This document shows, in pieces, positions 22,684 through 34,438 of a stretch of DNA of 64,000 bases; positions within the stretch are counted from its first letter, which is position 1; every line of letters begins with the position of its first letter. The DNA is from Cherax quadricarinatus (taxonomy: Eukaryota > Arthropoda > Malacostraca > Decapoda > Parastacidae). The stretch lies in assembly GCF_038502225.1 (NCBI RefSeq), contig NW_027195515.1, positions 77,501 to 141,500 of the forward strand, written 5' to 3'. The notes under the pieces were generated by a model that did no database searches, was not told where the DNA came from, and saw nothing but the letters and a program-made list of their open reading frames with translations. The position numbers were made by a program, and so were the translations under genes.

Positions 22684-25600
22684 TACTATGGTAATGTTTT
22701 ACTACGTGTGGTACTATGGTACTGTTTTATTACTTGTGGTACTATGGTACTGTTTTACTACGTGTGGTACTATGGTACTGTTTTACTACGTGCGGTACTA
22801 TGGTACTGTTTTACTACGTGTGGTACTATGGTACTGTTTTACTACGTGTGGTACTATGGTACTGTTTTACTACGTGTGGTACTATGGTACTGTTTTACTA
22901 CGTGTGGTACTATGGTACTGTTTTACTACGTGTGGTACTGTGGTACTGTTTTACTACGTGTGGTACTATTGTACTGTTTTACTACGTGTGGTACTATGGT
23001 ACTGTTTTGCTGCGTGTGGCACTATGGTACTGTTTTGCTTTGTGTGGTACTATGGTACTGTTTTGCTTGGTGTGGTACTATGGTACTGTTTTGCTGCGTG
23101 TGGTACTATGGTACTGTTTTACTACGTGTGGTACTATGGTACTGTTTTACTACGTGTGGTACTATGGTACTGTTTTACTACGTGTGGTACTATGGTACTG
23201 TTTTACTACGTGTGGTACTATGGTACAGTTTGCTGCGTGTGGCACTATGGTACTGTTTTGCTTGGTGTGGTACTATGGTACTGTTTTGCTTGGTGTGGTA
23301 CTATGGTACTGTTTTGCTGCGTGTGGTACTATGGCACTGTTTTGCTGCGTCTGGTACTATGGTACTGTTTTGCTGCGTGTGGCACTATGGTACTGTTTTG
23401 CTTGGTGTGCTACTATGGTACTGTTTTGCTTGGTGTGGTACTATGGTACTGTTTTGCTTTGTGTGGTACTATGGCACTGTTTTGCTGCGTGTGGTACTTT
23501 GGTAGTGTTTTACTGCGTGTGGAACTATGGTACTGTTTTACTACGTGTGGCACTATGGTACTGTTTTGCTGCGTGTGGTACTATGGCACTGTTTTGCTGC
23601 GTGTGGTACTATGGTACTGTTTTGCTGCGTGTGGTACTATGGCACTGTTTTGCTGCGTGTGGTACTATGGTACTGTTTTGCTGCGTGTGGTACTATGGTA
23701 CTGTTTTGCTGCGTGTGGTACTATGGTACTGTTTTGCTGCGTGTGGTACTATGGTACTGTTTTACTACGTGTGGTACTATGGTACTGTTTTACTGCGTGT
23801 GGTACTATGGTACTGTTTTACTGCGTGTGGTACTATGGTACTGTTTTGCTGCATGTGGTACTATGGCACTGTTTTGTTGCGTGTGGTACTATGGTACTGT
23901 TTTACTGCGTGTGGTACTATGGTACTGTTTTGCTGCGTGTGGTACTATGGTACTGTTTTGCTGCGTGTGGTACTATGGTACTGTTTTGCTGCGTGTGGTA
24001 CTATGGTACTGTTTTACTACGTGTGGTACTATGGTACTGTTTTACTGCGTGTGGTACTATGGTACTGTTTTACTGCGTGTGGTACTATGGTACTGTTTTG
24101 CTGCATGTGGTACTATGGCACTGTTTTGTTGCGTGTGGTACTATGGTACTGTTTTACTGCGTGTGGTACTATGGTACTGTTTTGCTGCGTGTGGTACTAT
24201 GGCACTGTTCTGCTGCGTGTGGTACTATGGTACTGTTTTACTGCGTGTGGTACTATGGTACTGTTTTAGTGCGTGTGGTACTATGGTACTGTTTTACTGC
24301 GTGTGGTACTGTGGTACTGTTTTACTACGTGTGGTACTATGGTACTGTTTTACTACGTGTGGTACTATGGTACTGTTTTGCTGCGTGTGGTACTATGGTA
24401 CTGTTTTGCTGGGTGTGATACTATGGTACTGTTTTGCTGCGTGTGGTACTATGGCACTGTTTTGCTGCGTGTGGTACTATGGCACTGTTTTGCTGCGTGT
24501 GGTACTATGGTTCTCTTTTACTACGTGTGGTACTATGGTACTGTTTTACTACGTGTGGTACTATGGTACTGTTTTACTGCGTGTGGTACTATGGTACTGA
24601 CAGTGTTACTGCGTGTGGTACTATGGTACTGTTTTGCTGCGTGTGGTACTATGGTACTGTTTTACTACGTGTGGTAGTATGGTACTGTTTTACTGCGTGT
24701 GGTACTATGGTACTGTTTTACTACGTGTGGTACTATGGTACTGTTTTACTACGTGTGGTACTATGGTACTGTTTTGCTGGGTGTGGTACTATGGTACTGT
24801 TTTACTACGTGTGGTACTATGGTACTGTTTTACTGCGTGTGGTACTATTGTACTGACAGTGTTACTGCTTGTGGTACTATGGTACTGACAGTGTTACTGC
24901 TTGTGGTGCTATAGTACTGACTGTTACTGCTTGAGGTACTATGGTATTGACTGTGTTACTGCATGTGGTATTATGGTACTGCTTTTGGTACTATGGTACT
25001 GACTGTGTTACTGCATGTGGTACTATGGTAATGACAGTGTTACTGCTTGTGGTACTATGGTATTGACTGTGTTACTGCATGTGGTACTATGGTACTGACA
25101 GTGTTACTGCTTGTGGTACTATGGTATTGACTGTTACTGCATGTGGTACTATGGTACTTTTTGTGGTACAATGGTACTGACTGTGTTACTGCATGTGGTA
25201 CTATGGTACTGTTTCACTGCGTGTGGTACTATGGTACTGATAGTGTTACTGCGTGTGGTACTATGGTATTGTTTTACTGCGTGTGGTACTGTGGTACTGA
25301 CTGTGTTACTGCATGTGGTACTATGGTACTGTTTTACTTCGTGTGGTAATACGGTACTGACAGTGTTACTGTTTGTGGTACTATGATACTAACTGTGTTA
25401 CTGCTTGTGGTACTATGGTACTGCTTGTGGTACTATGGTACTGACTGTGTTACTGCATGTGGTACTATGGTACTGACTGTGTTACTGCATGTGGTACTAC
25501 GGTACTGCCTGTGTTACTGCATGTGGGACTATGGTACTGCTTGTGGAACTATGGTACTGTTTTACTACGTGTGGTACTATGGTACTGACTGTGTTACTGC

Positions 25601-25746
25601 TTGTGGTACTATGGTATTGACTGTGTTACTGCTTGTGGTACCATGGTACTGCTTTTGGTAATATGGTACTGCTTGTGGTACTATGGTACTGCATGTGGTA
25701 CTATGGTACTGCTTGTGGTACTATTGTACTGACTGTGTTACTACAT
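22684..25746. repeat. GGTACTATGGTAC satellite, block 4
   Basis: About 2.2 kb of near-uniform 28-bp monomers come first, then mixed 32- and 20-bp monomers. The 28-mer run gives simultaneous long open frames in all three plus frames, up to 576 codons at 22688-24418. These are periodic artefacts, because 28 is not a multiple of 3 and the consensus has no stop. Confidence 0.96.
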
Positions 25747-25914
25747 GACTGGAGACGTAGTGAGTGAGTGAATCATGTGTCATGGAGATGTGGTGAGTAA
25801 ATCATGCGTCATGGCGATGTGGTGAGTGAGTGAATCATGTGTCATGGAGATGTAGTGAGTGAGTGAATCATCATGTCATGGAGACGTAGTGAGTGAGTGA
25901 ATCATCATGTCATG
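25747..25914. repeat. 30-33-bp minisatellite, block 5
   Basis: This is the fifth copy of the GTGAGTGAGTGAATCATG block. Confidence 0.93.
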
Positions 25915-26077
25915 GACATATAAGAGTGGGTAAACTAATGTGACTGGCATGACAGAAAAGACTATAGAATAAGAGTAATTCCTATATTTCTGTGAAAGGT
26001 CAGGTGACGAATTTTACAATTATTAGTTTATGAAATAATTGACATTATGATGAGCTACTGAATGTTACTGGTTGTAG
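25915..26077. repeat. 163-bp spacer, higher-order copy 5
   Basis: The spacer is full length and 3,392 bp from copy 4. It is the last spacer, and the satellite beyond it is no longer segmented. Confidence 0.95.
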
Positions 26078-29000
26078 TAGTATGGTACTGTTTTACTACG
26101 TGTGGTACTATGGTACTGTTTTACTACGTGTGGTACTATGGTACTGTTTTGCTTGGTGTGGTGATATGGTACTGTTTTGCTTGGTGTTGTACTATGGTAC
26201 TGTTTTGCTTTGTGTGGTACTATGGTACTGTTTTGCTGCGTGTGGTACTGTGGCACTGTTTTGCTGCGTGTGGTACTATGGTACTGTTTTGCTGCGTGTG
26301 ATACTATGGCACTGTTTTGCTGCGTGTGGTACTATGGTACTGTTTTGCTGCGTGTGGTACTATGGTACTGTTTTGCTTGGTGTGGTACTATGGTACTGTT
26401 TTGCTTGGTGTGGTACTATGGTACTGTTTTACTACGTGTGGCACTATGGTACTGTTTTACTACGTGTGGCACTATGGTACTGTTTTACTACGTGTGGTAC
26501 TATGGTACTGTTTTACTACGTGTGGCACTATGGTACTGTGTTACTGCGTGTGGCACTATGGTACTGTTTTACTGCGTGTGGCACTATGGTACTGTTTTAC
26601 TGCGTGTAGTACTATGGTACTGTTTTGCTGCGTGTGGCAGTATGGTACTGTTTTGCTTGGTGTGGTACTATGGTACTGTTTTACTGCGTGTGGTACTATG
26701 GTACTGTTTTACTGCGTGTGGTACTATGGTACTGTTTTACTGGGTGTGGTACTATGGCACTGTTTTGCTGCGTGTGGTACAATGGTACTGTTTTACTGCG
26801 TGTGGTACTATGGTACTGTTTTACTGCGTGTGGTACTATGGTACTGTTTTGCTGCGTGTGGTACTATGGCACTGTTTTGCTGCGTGTGGTACTATGGTAC
26901 TGTTTTACTGCGTGTGGTATTATGGCACTGTTTTGCTGCGTGTGGTACTATGGTACTGTTTTACTGCGTGTGGTACTATGGTACTGTTTTACTGCGTGTG
27001 GTAATATGGTACTGTTTTGCTGCGCGTGGTACTATGGTACTGTTTTACTGCGTGTGGTACTATGGTACTGTTTTACTACGTGTGGTACTATGGTACTGTT
27101 TTACTGCGTGTGGTAATATGGTAATGTTTTGCTGCGTGTGGTACTATGGTACTGTTTTACTGCGTGTGGTACTATGGTACTGTTTTGCTGCGCGTGGTAC
27201 TATGGTACTGTTTTACTACGTGTGGTACTATGGTACTGTTTTACTGCGTGTGGTAATATGGTACTGTTTTGCTGCGTGTGGTACTATGGTACTGTTTTAC
27301 TGCGTGTGGTACTATGGTACTGTCTTACTGCGTGTGGTACTATGGTACTGACAATGTTACTGCTTGTGGTACTATGGTACTAACAGTGTTACTGCTTGTG
27401 GTGTTATGGTACTGCTTGTGGTACTATGGTACTGCTTGTGGTACTATGGTACTGCTTGTGGTATTATGATACTGTTTTACTGCGTGTGGTACTATGGCAC
27501 TGACAGTGTTACTGCTTGTGGTGCTATGGTACTGACTGTTACTGCTTGTGGTACTATGGTATTGACTGTGTTACTGCATGTGGTACTATGGTACTGACAG
27601 TGTTACTGCTTGTTGTACTATGGTATTGACTGTGTTACTGCATTTGGTACTATGGTACTGACAGTGTTACTGGTTGTGGAACTATGGTATTGACTGTGTT
27701 ACTGCATGTGGTACTATGATACTGCTTGTGGTACTTTGGTACTGACTGTGTTACTGCATTTGGTACTATGGTACTGTTTTACTGCGTGTGGTACTATGGT
27801 ACTGACAGTGTTACTGCGTGTGGTACTATGGTGCTGTTTTACTGCGTGTGGTACTGTGGTACTGACTGTGTTACTGCGTGTGGTACTATGGTACTGTTTT
27901 ACTGCGTGTGGTACTATGGTACTGTTTTACTGCGTGTGGTACTATGGTACTGACAGTGTTACTGCATGCGGTACTATGGTACTGACAGTGTTACTGTTTG
28001 TGGTGCTATGGTACTGACTGTTACTGCTAGTGGTACTATGGTATTGACTGTGTTACTGCATGTGGTACTATGGTACTGCTTGTGGTACTATGGTACTGAC
28101 TGTGTTACTTCATGTGGTACTATGGTACTGACAGTGTTACTCGTTGTGGAACTATGGTATTGACTGTGTTACTGCATGTGGTACTATGGTACTGCTTGTG
28201 GTACTATGGTACTGACTGTGTAACTGCATGTGGTACTATGGTACTGTTTTACTGCGTGTGGTACTATGGTACTGACAGTGATACTGCGTGTGGTACTATG
28301 GTACTATTTTACTGTGTGTGGTACTATGGTACTGACAGTGTTACTGCGTGTGTTCTGTGGTACTGTTTTACTGCGTGTGGTACTATGGTACTGACAGTGT
28401 TACTGTGTGTGGTACTATGGTACTGACTGTGTTACTGCATGTGGTACTATGGTACTGCTTGTGGTACTGTGCTAATGTGTTACTGCATGTGGTACTATGG
28501 TACTGTTTTACTGCGTGTGGTACTATAGTACTGACAGTATTACTGCTTGTGGTACTATGGTACTGACAGTGTTACTGCTTGTGGTACTATGATACTAACT
28601 GTGTTACTGCTTGTGGTACTATGGTACTGCTTGTGGTACTATTGTACTGACTGTGTTACTGCATGTGGTACTATGGTACTGCTTGTGGTACTATTGTACT
28701 GACTGTGTTACTGCTTGTGGTACTATGGTATTGACTGTGTTACTGCTTGTGGTACTATGGTACTGCTTGTGGTACTATGGTACTGCTTGTGGTACTATGG
28801 TACTGACTGTGTTACTGCATGTGGTACTATGGTACTGTTTTACTGCGTGTGATACTATGGTACTGACTGTGTTACTGCATGTGGTACTATGGTACTGTTT
28901 TACTTCGTGTGGTACTACGGTACTGTCAGTGGTACTGCTTGTGGAACTATGATACTAACTGTGTTACTGCTTGTGGTACTATGGTACTGTTTTACTGCGT

Positions 29001-31349
29001 GTGGTACTATGGTACTGGCAGTGTTACTGCTTGTGGTACTATGATACTAACTGTGTTACTGCTTGTGGTACTATGGTACTGCTTGTGGTACTTTGGTACT
29101 GACCGTGTTACTGCATGTGGTACTGTGGTACTGACTGTGTTGCTGCATGTGGTACTATGGTACTGACTGTGTTACTGCATGTGGTACTATGGTACTGCTT
29201 GTGGTACTATGGTACTGTTTCACTACGTGTGGTACTATGGTACTAACAGTGTTACTGCTTGTGGTACTATGGTATTGAGTGTGTTACTGCTTGGGGTACT
29301 ATGGTACTGCTTGTGGTACTATGGTACTGCTTGTGGTACTATGGTACTGACTGTATTACTGCATTTGGTACTGTGGTACTGCTTGTGATACTATGGTACT
29401 GAATGTGTTACTGCATGTGGTACTATGGTAGTGCTTGTGGTACTGCATGTGGTACTATGGTACTGCTTGTAGTACTATGGTACTGACTGTGTTACTGCAT
29501 GTGGTACTGTGGTACTGACAGTGTTTCTGCTTGTAGTACTATGGTACTGACTGTGTTACTGCTTGTGGAACTATGGTACTGACTGTGTTACTGCTTGTTG
29601 TACTATGGTACTGACAGTGTTACTGATTGTGGTACTATGGTACTGACTGTGCTACTGCTTGTGGTATTATGGTACTGACAGTGTTACTGCTTGTGGTACT
29701 ATGGTACTGACAGTGTTACTGCTTGTGGTACTATGGTACTGTGTTACTGCTTGTGGTACTATGGTATTGACAGTGTTACTGATTATGGTATTATGGTACT
29801 GACTGTGTTACTGCTTGTGGTACTATGGTACGGATAGTGTTACTGCTTGTGGCACTATGGTACTGACTGTGTTACTGCATGTGGTACTATGGTACTGACA
29901 GTGTTACTGCTTGTGGTACTATGGTACTGACAGTGTTACTAATTGTGGTACTATGGTACTGACTGTGTTACTGCTTGTGGTACTATGGTACTGACAGTGT
30001 CACTGCTTTTGGTACTATGGTACTGACTGTGTTACTGCATGTGGTACTATTGTACTGACAGTGTTACTGCTTGTGGTACTATGGCACTGACAGTGTTACT
30101 GATTGTGGTACTATGGTACTGACTGTGTTACTGCTTGTGGTACTATGGAACTGACAGTGTTACTGATTCTGGTACTATGGTACTGACTGTGTTACTGCTT
30201 GTTGTACTATGGTACTGACAGTGTTACTGCTTGTGGTACTATGGCACTGACAGTGTTACTGATTGTGGTACTATGGTACTGACTGTGTTACTGCTTGTGG
30301 TACTATGGTACTGACAGTGTTACTGATTCTGGTACTATGGTACTGACTGTGTTACTGCATGTGGTACTATTGTACTGACAGTGTTACTGCTTGTGGTACT
30401 ATGGTACTGACTGTGTTACTGCATGTGGTACTATTGTACTGACAGTGTTACTGCTTGTGGTACTATGGTAATGACAGTGTTACTGATTGTGGTACTATGG
30501 TACTGACTGTGTTACTGCTTTTGGTACTATGGTACTGACAGTGTCACTGCTTTTGGTACTATGGTACTGACTGTGTTACTGCATGTGGTACTATGGTACT
30601 GACAGTGTTACTGTTTGTGGTACTATGGTACTGACAGTGTTACTGATTGTGGTACTATGGTACTGACTGTGTTACTGCTTGTGGTACTATGGTACTGACA
30701 GTGTTACTGATTCTGGTACTATGGTACTGACTGTGTTACTGCATGTGGTACTATTGTACTGACAGTGTTACTGCTTGTGGTACTATGGTACTGACAGTGG
30801 TACTGATTTCGGTACTATGGTACTGACTGTGTTACTGATTGTGGTACTATGGTACTGACTGTGTTACTGATTGTGGTACTATGGTACTGACAGTGGTACT
30901 GCTTGTGGTACTATGGTACTGACTGTTACTGCATGTTGTACTATGGTACTGATAGTTTTACTGATTGTGGTACTATGGTACTCACTGTGTTACTGCTTGT
31001 GGTACTATGGTACTGACTGTGTTTCTGCTTGTGGTACTATGGTACTGACTGTGTTAATGCTTGTGGTACTATGGTAATGACTGTGTTATTGCATGTGGTA
31101 CTATGGTATTGACTGTGTTACTGCTTGTGATACTATGGTAATGACTGTGTTACTGCTTGTGGTACTATGGTACTGACAGTGTTACTGCTTGTGGAACTAT
31201 GGTACTGACTGTGTTACTGCTTGTGGTACTATGGTACTGATTGTGTTGCTGCTTGTGGTACTTTGGTACTGACTGTGTTACTGATTGTGGTACTAAGGTA
31301 CTAACTGTGTTACTGGATGTGGCACTATGGTACTGACTGTGTTACTGCT
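26078..31349. repeat. GGTACTATGGTAC satellite, block 5 (long terminal block)
   Basis: 28-bp monomers dominate to about 27350, then mixed forms. From about 29400 the array is an ordered 32-bp form, GTACTATGGTACTGACAGTGTTACTGMTTGTG. The gradual monomer change along the block shows local homogenisation. It ends at foldback element A. Confidence 0.96.
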
Positions 31350-31411
31350 GTGCAAGAAGGGTATAAAATACCGACAATATGAAAGTTAAGCCACATGTGC
31401 AACATCTGGAT

Positions 31412-31458
31412 ATCTTCATTGTAGACGTTTCGCCATCCAGTGGCTTGATCAATACAGG
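31412..31458 (-). ncRNA. Degenerate hammerhead-like motif, element A left arm
   Basis: On the minus strand UUGAUCA is followed by a perfect stem II (GCCA-CUGGA-UGGC), then GAAACGUC, which gives a GUC cleavage triplet after a palindromic ACGU stem III. The first base of the CUGANGA box is U and G8 is C, so activity is doubtful. Confidence 0.35.
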
Positions 31459-31767
31459 TTCTAGGACATAATTAGAAGACAGCAGAACTTGAACTATGGT
31501 GTTCACAGCATCGTGGTGGTGGAGAATCTGGAGCAAAGGCAAGAAGACTGGCGGTTATATAGGCGTCAGTGGATGGGGACGTGTAGCAGACGAGGGCATA
31601 GTCACTGGTAGGCGGGATTCAACAGTGGAAGTAGATCCTTCCCAAAGGGATGGGTTAGTTGTAGTAGCCGTGAAGAAGGTCTTGTAGATGTCCTCTGAAC
31701 CAAGACTGAGGGACTGTTTACCTCATCTTTTGTATATAGTTCTACTGTCTTCTAATTATGTCCAAGA

Positions 31768-31815
31768 ATCTGTATTGATAAAGTCACTGGATGGCGAAAC
31801 GTCTACAATAAAGAT
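31768..31815 (+). ncRNA. Degenerate hammerhead-like motif, element A right arm
   Basis: Stem I pairs AUCU and GUA with UAC and AGAU around an AAUAA internal loop. The core box reads UUGAUAA, stem II is GUCA-CUGGA-UGGC, and GAAACGUC supplies the closing box and cleavage site. Two core deviations make this a likely decayed ribozyme. Confidence 0.4.
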
Positions 31816-31841
31816 ACCCAGATGTTGCACAAGAGTCTTAA

Positions 31842-32520
31842 CTGTATTACTGCATGTGGTATATGGTACTGACTGTGTGACTGGATGTGGTACTATGGTA
31901 CTGACTGTGTTACTGGATGTGGTACTATGGTACTGACTGTGTTACTGGATGTGGTACTATGGTACTGACTGTGTGACTGGATGTGGTACTATGGTACTGA
32001 CTGTGTGACTGGATGTGGTACTATGGTACTGACTGTGTTACTGGATGTGGTACTATGGTACTGACTGTGTGACTGGATGTCGTGCTATGGTACTGACTGT
32101 GTTACTGGATGTGGTATATGGTACTGACTGTGTTACTGGATGTTGTATATGGTACTGACTGTGTTACTGGATGTGGTATATGGTACTGACTGTTACTGGA
32201 TGTTGTACTATGGTACTGACTGTGTGACTGGATGTGGTACTATGGTACTGACTGTGTTACTGGATGTGGTATATGGTACTGACTGTGTTACTGGATGTTG
32301 TATATGGTACTGACTGTGTTACTGGATGTGGTATATGGTACTGACTGTGTTACTGGATGTGGTACTATGGTACTGTGTGACTGGATGTCGTGCTATGGTA
32401 CTGACTGTGTGACTGGATGTCGTGCTATGGTACTGACTGTGTGACTGGATGTGGTACTATGGTACTGACTGTGTTACTGGATGTGGTATATGGTACTGAC
32501 TGTGTTACTGGATGTTGTAT
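31842..32520. repeat. GGTACTATGG satellite, TGTGTTACTGGATG variant
   Basis: 32-bp and shortened 28-bp monomers have GGATGTGGTAC in place of GCATGTGGTAC. The same variant resumes after the LINE at 34439, so the LINE split one array. Confidence 0.95.
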
Positions 32521-32915
32521 ATAAGAACATAAGAACATAAGAACGAAGGAACACTGCAGAAGGCCTACTGGCCCATGCGAGGCAGGTCCAAGTCTCCTAC
32601 CGGCTTAAGCCAATGCACCCAACCTAGTCAGGTCAGGTCACATTGACTTAAGGGAGGAACACGGCAACCGACCTGTTAGCACAAGCTATCAGGTCTAACT
32701 CACACCCACCCACATCTACTCATGTATTTATCCAACCTATTTTTAAAGCTGAACATCAAAATGGTATACAATACCGACAGGTATTGTATACCATTTTGAT
32801 GTTCATCTTGTCAGACACTGCAACACGTGGCATCTTGGTACAGAAAACACCTTGGACAAGCTTTTCAAGTGAGAAGGGTTGGATCTGAGAGGGACATGAC
32901 CTCTCAGTTGCCTCT

Positions 32916-32957
<42 letters not shown>

Positions 32958-33013
32958 CCTGCACCTCTCCTTCCGACAGTATTTAAGTAAGACACATATG
33001 CAACAGTTAGACA

Positions 33014-33071
33014 ACTTTATTCCGAAACGTTTCGCCTACACAGTAGGCTTCTTCAGTCGAATACAGAAAGT
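33014..33071 (-). ncRNA. Hammerhead-type ribozyme candidate, inverted copy
   Basis: It is the exact reverse complement of 33293-33350 and therefore has the same predicted fold. Read-through of the inverted pair would instead form a long perfect hairpin that competes with ribozyme folding. Confidence 0.55.
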
Positions 33072-33292
33072 AGGCAGGAACAGTAGAGATGTGAAGACGA
33101 TGTAATCAGTCCATCACCCTTAAAGTCGTAGAATTTGAGGTTGTCAGTCCCTCGGCCTGGAGAAGTTCAGTTCCATAGTCAGGAACTATGGAACTGAACT
33201 TCTCCAGGCCGAGGGACTGACAACCTCAAATTCTACGACTTTAAGGGTGATGGACTGATTACATCGTCTTCACATCTCTACTGTTCCTGCCT

Positions 33293-33350
33293 ACTTTCTG
33301 TATTCGACTGAAGAAGCCTACTGTGTAGGCGAAACGTTTCGGAATAAAGT
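33293..33350 (+). ncRNA. Hammerhead-type ribozyme candidate, direct copy 1
   Basis: Stem I pairs ACUUU (33293-33297) with AAAGU (33346-33350) and UUCGA (33303-33307) with UCGGA (33339-33343), around an internal loop CUGUA/AU. The CUGAAGA box is at 33308-33314. Stem II is GCCUAC-UGU-GUAGGC (33316-33330). GAA is at 33331-33333, followed by a palindromic ACGU (33334-33337) as a minimal stem III and U at 33338 as the cleavage-site base. One extra A (33315) lies between the first box and stem II. Hammerheads with very short stem III are known from Penelope-like elements, where they work as dimers. Activity here is inferred. Confidence 0.6.
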
Positions 33351-33575
33351 TGTCTAACTGTTGCATATGTGTCTTACCTAACAACCTGTCGGTATTGTAT
33401 ACCATTTTGATGTTCATCGACAGTATTTAAGTCTCCGCACTGTCGCTTGATCTTCAGATAGTTCCTGACTATGGAACTGAACTTCTCCAGGCCGAGGGAC
33501 TGACAACCTCAAATTCTACGACTTTAAGGGTGATGGACTGATTACATCGTCTTCACATCTCTACTGTTCCTGCCT

Positions 33576-33633
33576 ACTTTCTGTATTCGACTGAAGAAGC
33601 CTACTGTGTAGGCGAAACGTTTCGGAATAAAGT
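33576..33633 (+). ncRNA. Hammerhead-type ribozyme candidate, direct copy 2
   Basis: It is identical to the copy at 33293-33350, exactly 283 bases downstream. Cleavage at both sites would release a 283-nt RNA. Confidence 0.6.
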
Positions 33634-33656
33634 TGTCTAACTGTTGCATATGTGTC

Positions 33657-34436
33657 TTACCTAACAACATTTTTAAAGCTACACAACGTTCTGGCCTCTA
33701 TAACGGTACTTGGGAGTTTGTTCCACTCATCCACAACTCTATTACCAAACCAGTACTTTCCTATATCCTTCCTGAATCTGAATTTTTCCAACTTAAAACC
33801 ATTGCTGCGAGTCCTGTCTAGGCTAGATATTTTCAGCACACTATTTACATCCCCTTTATTTATTCCTGTCTTCCACTTATACACCTCAATCATATCCCCC
33901 CTAATTCTACGTCTTTCTAGAGAGTGCAGTTTCAGGGCCCTTAGTCTATCCTCATAGGGAAGGTTTCTGATACATGGGATCATCTTTGTCATCCTCCTTT
34001 GTACATTTTCCAGAGAATTTATATCCATTCTGTAATACGGTGACCAAAACTGTGCAGCATAATCTAAATGAGGCCTAACCAAGGATGTATAGAGTTGAAG
34101 AACAACCTGAGGACTCCTATTATTTATGCTTCTTGATATGAAGCCAAGGATTCTATTAGCTTTATTGCGAACACTTATGCACTGTTGTCTTGGTTTCAGA
34201 TTACTGCTAACCAGAACTCCTAAATCTTTTTCGCAATCCGTAATATTAAGATCTACATTATTTAGTTTATATGTGGCATGGTTATTGTCCTGTCCAATAT
34301 TTAGAACTTTGCATTTGTCTATATTAAACTGCATCTGCCACTTCTCCGACTACTGCATCAGTCTATTCAAATCTTCCTGGAGTGCTCGAATGTCCTCGTC
34401 AGAATGAATTCGACGGCCTATTTTGGTGTCATCGGC
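33657..34436 (-). pseudogene. CR1-like reverse transcriptase C-terminal fragment
   Basis: The frame begins at the Ala-Asp-Asp of the catalytic motif (34428-34436) and continues through the thumb and tail (ITDCEKDLGVLVSSNLKP, LVRPHLDYAAQFWSPYY, RRIRGDMIEVYKW). An in-frame TAG lies at 34350-34352. The annotated stop at 33657 belongs to element B: the native LINE frame would instead cross the target duplication into 32750 and end shortly after. The copy is thus broken three ways, by truncation, a nonsense codon and an insertion. Confidence 0.85.
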
Positions 34437-34438
34437 TG

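Larger units (their letters stand above)
31350..31841. mobile_element. Foldback element A with hammerhead-like arms
   Basis: The element starts near ggtataaaataccgaca and has two inverted arms of about 100 bp (roughly 31390-31490 and 31735-31835). Each contains GGCGAAACGTCTACAAT followed, in the right arm, by AATAAAG-type sequence. The middle (31500-31730) is unique, with no credible ORF. It lies inside the satellite. The arms share the GGCGAAACG core with elements B and C but are otherwise different. Confidence 0.75.
32751..33668. mobile_element. Element B: retrozyme/Penelope-like insertion with three hammerhead units
   Basis: The 918-bp insertion is flanked by a 12-bp target duplication. 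It opens with a perfect palindrome (25-bp arms around GACA, 32751-32804) and a 40-bp ACT microsatellite (32918-32957). It then carries three identical copies of a 193-bp unit: inverted at 32987-33179, direct at 33185-33377 and direct at 33468-33660. The inverted and first direct copies form a giant hairpin around a 5-base loop. The palindrome arm recurs at 33391-33415. No protein is encoded. The tandem-plus-inverted arrangement matches Penelope pseudo-LTRs, and the hammerhead motifs match metazoan retrozymes. Confidence 0.75.
32521..34438 (-). mobile_element. CR1-like LINE 3' end, interrupted by element B
   Basis: The LINE lies on the minus strand. Its 3' terminus is three ATAAGAAC units (minus strand GTTCTTAT) at 32521-32545, and its 3' UTR and last codons are at 32546-32750. 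Its coding part resumes at 33669 and runs to 34438, where it is 5'-truncated inside the catalytic Ala-Asp-Asp. Element B (32751-33668) sits between, flanked by atttttaaagct on both sides (32739-32750 and 33669-33680), a 12-bp target duplication. Eight-base 3' terminal repeats are a CR1 hallmark. Confidence 0.88.

Noticed and set aside
22688..24418. A 576-codon plus-strand frame (VLLRVVLWYCF repeats) and many similar ones across 7968-31077
   Set aside because: The 28-bp monomer lacks stops in any plus frame, so all three frames are open at once. Peptides cycle with the monomer, no start context or codon bias is present, and the frames end wherever a 32-bp monomer with TGA in phase appears.
32827..33105. 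A 92-codon frame beginning MASWYRKHLG inside element B
   Set aside because: It crosses the ACT microsatellite and the inverted ribozyme unit, and no domain is seen.
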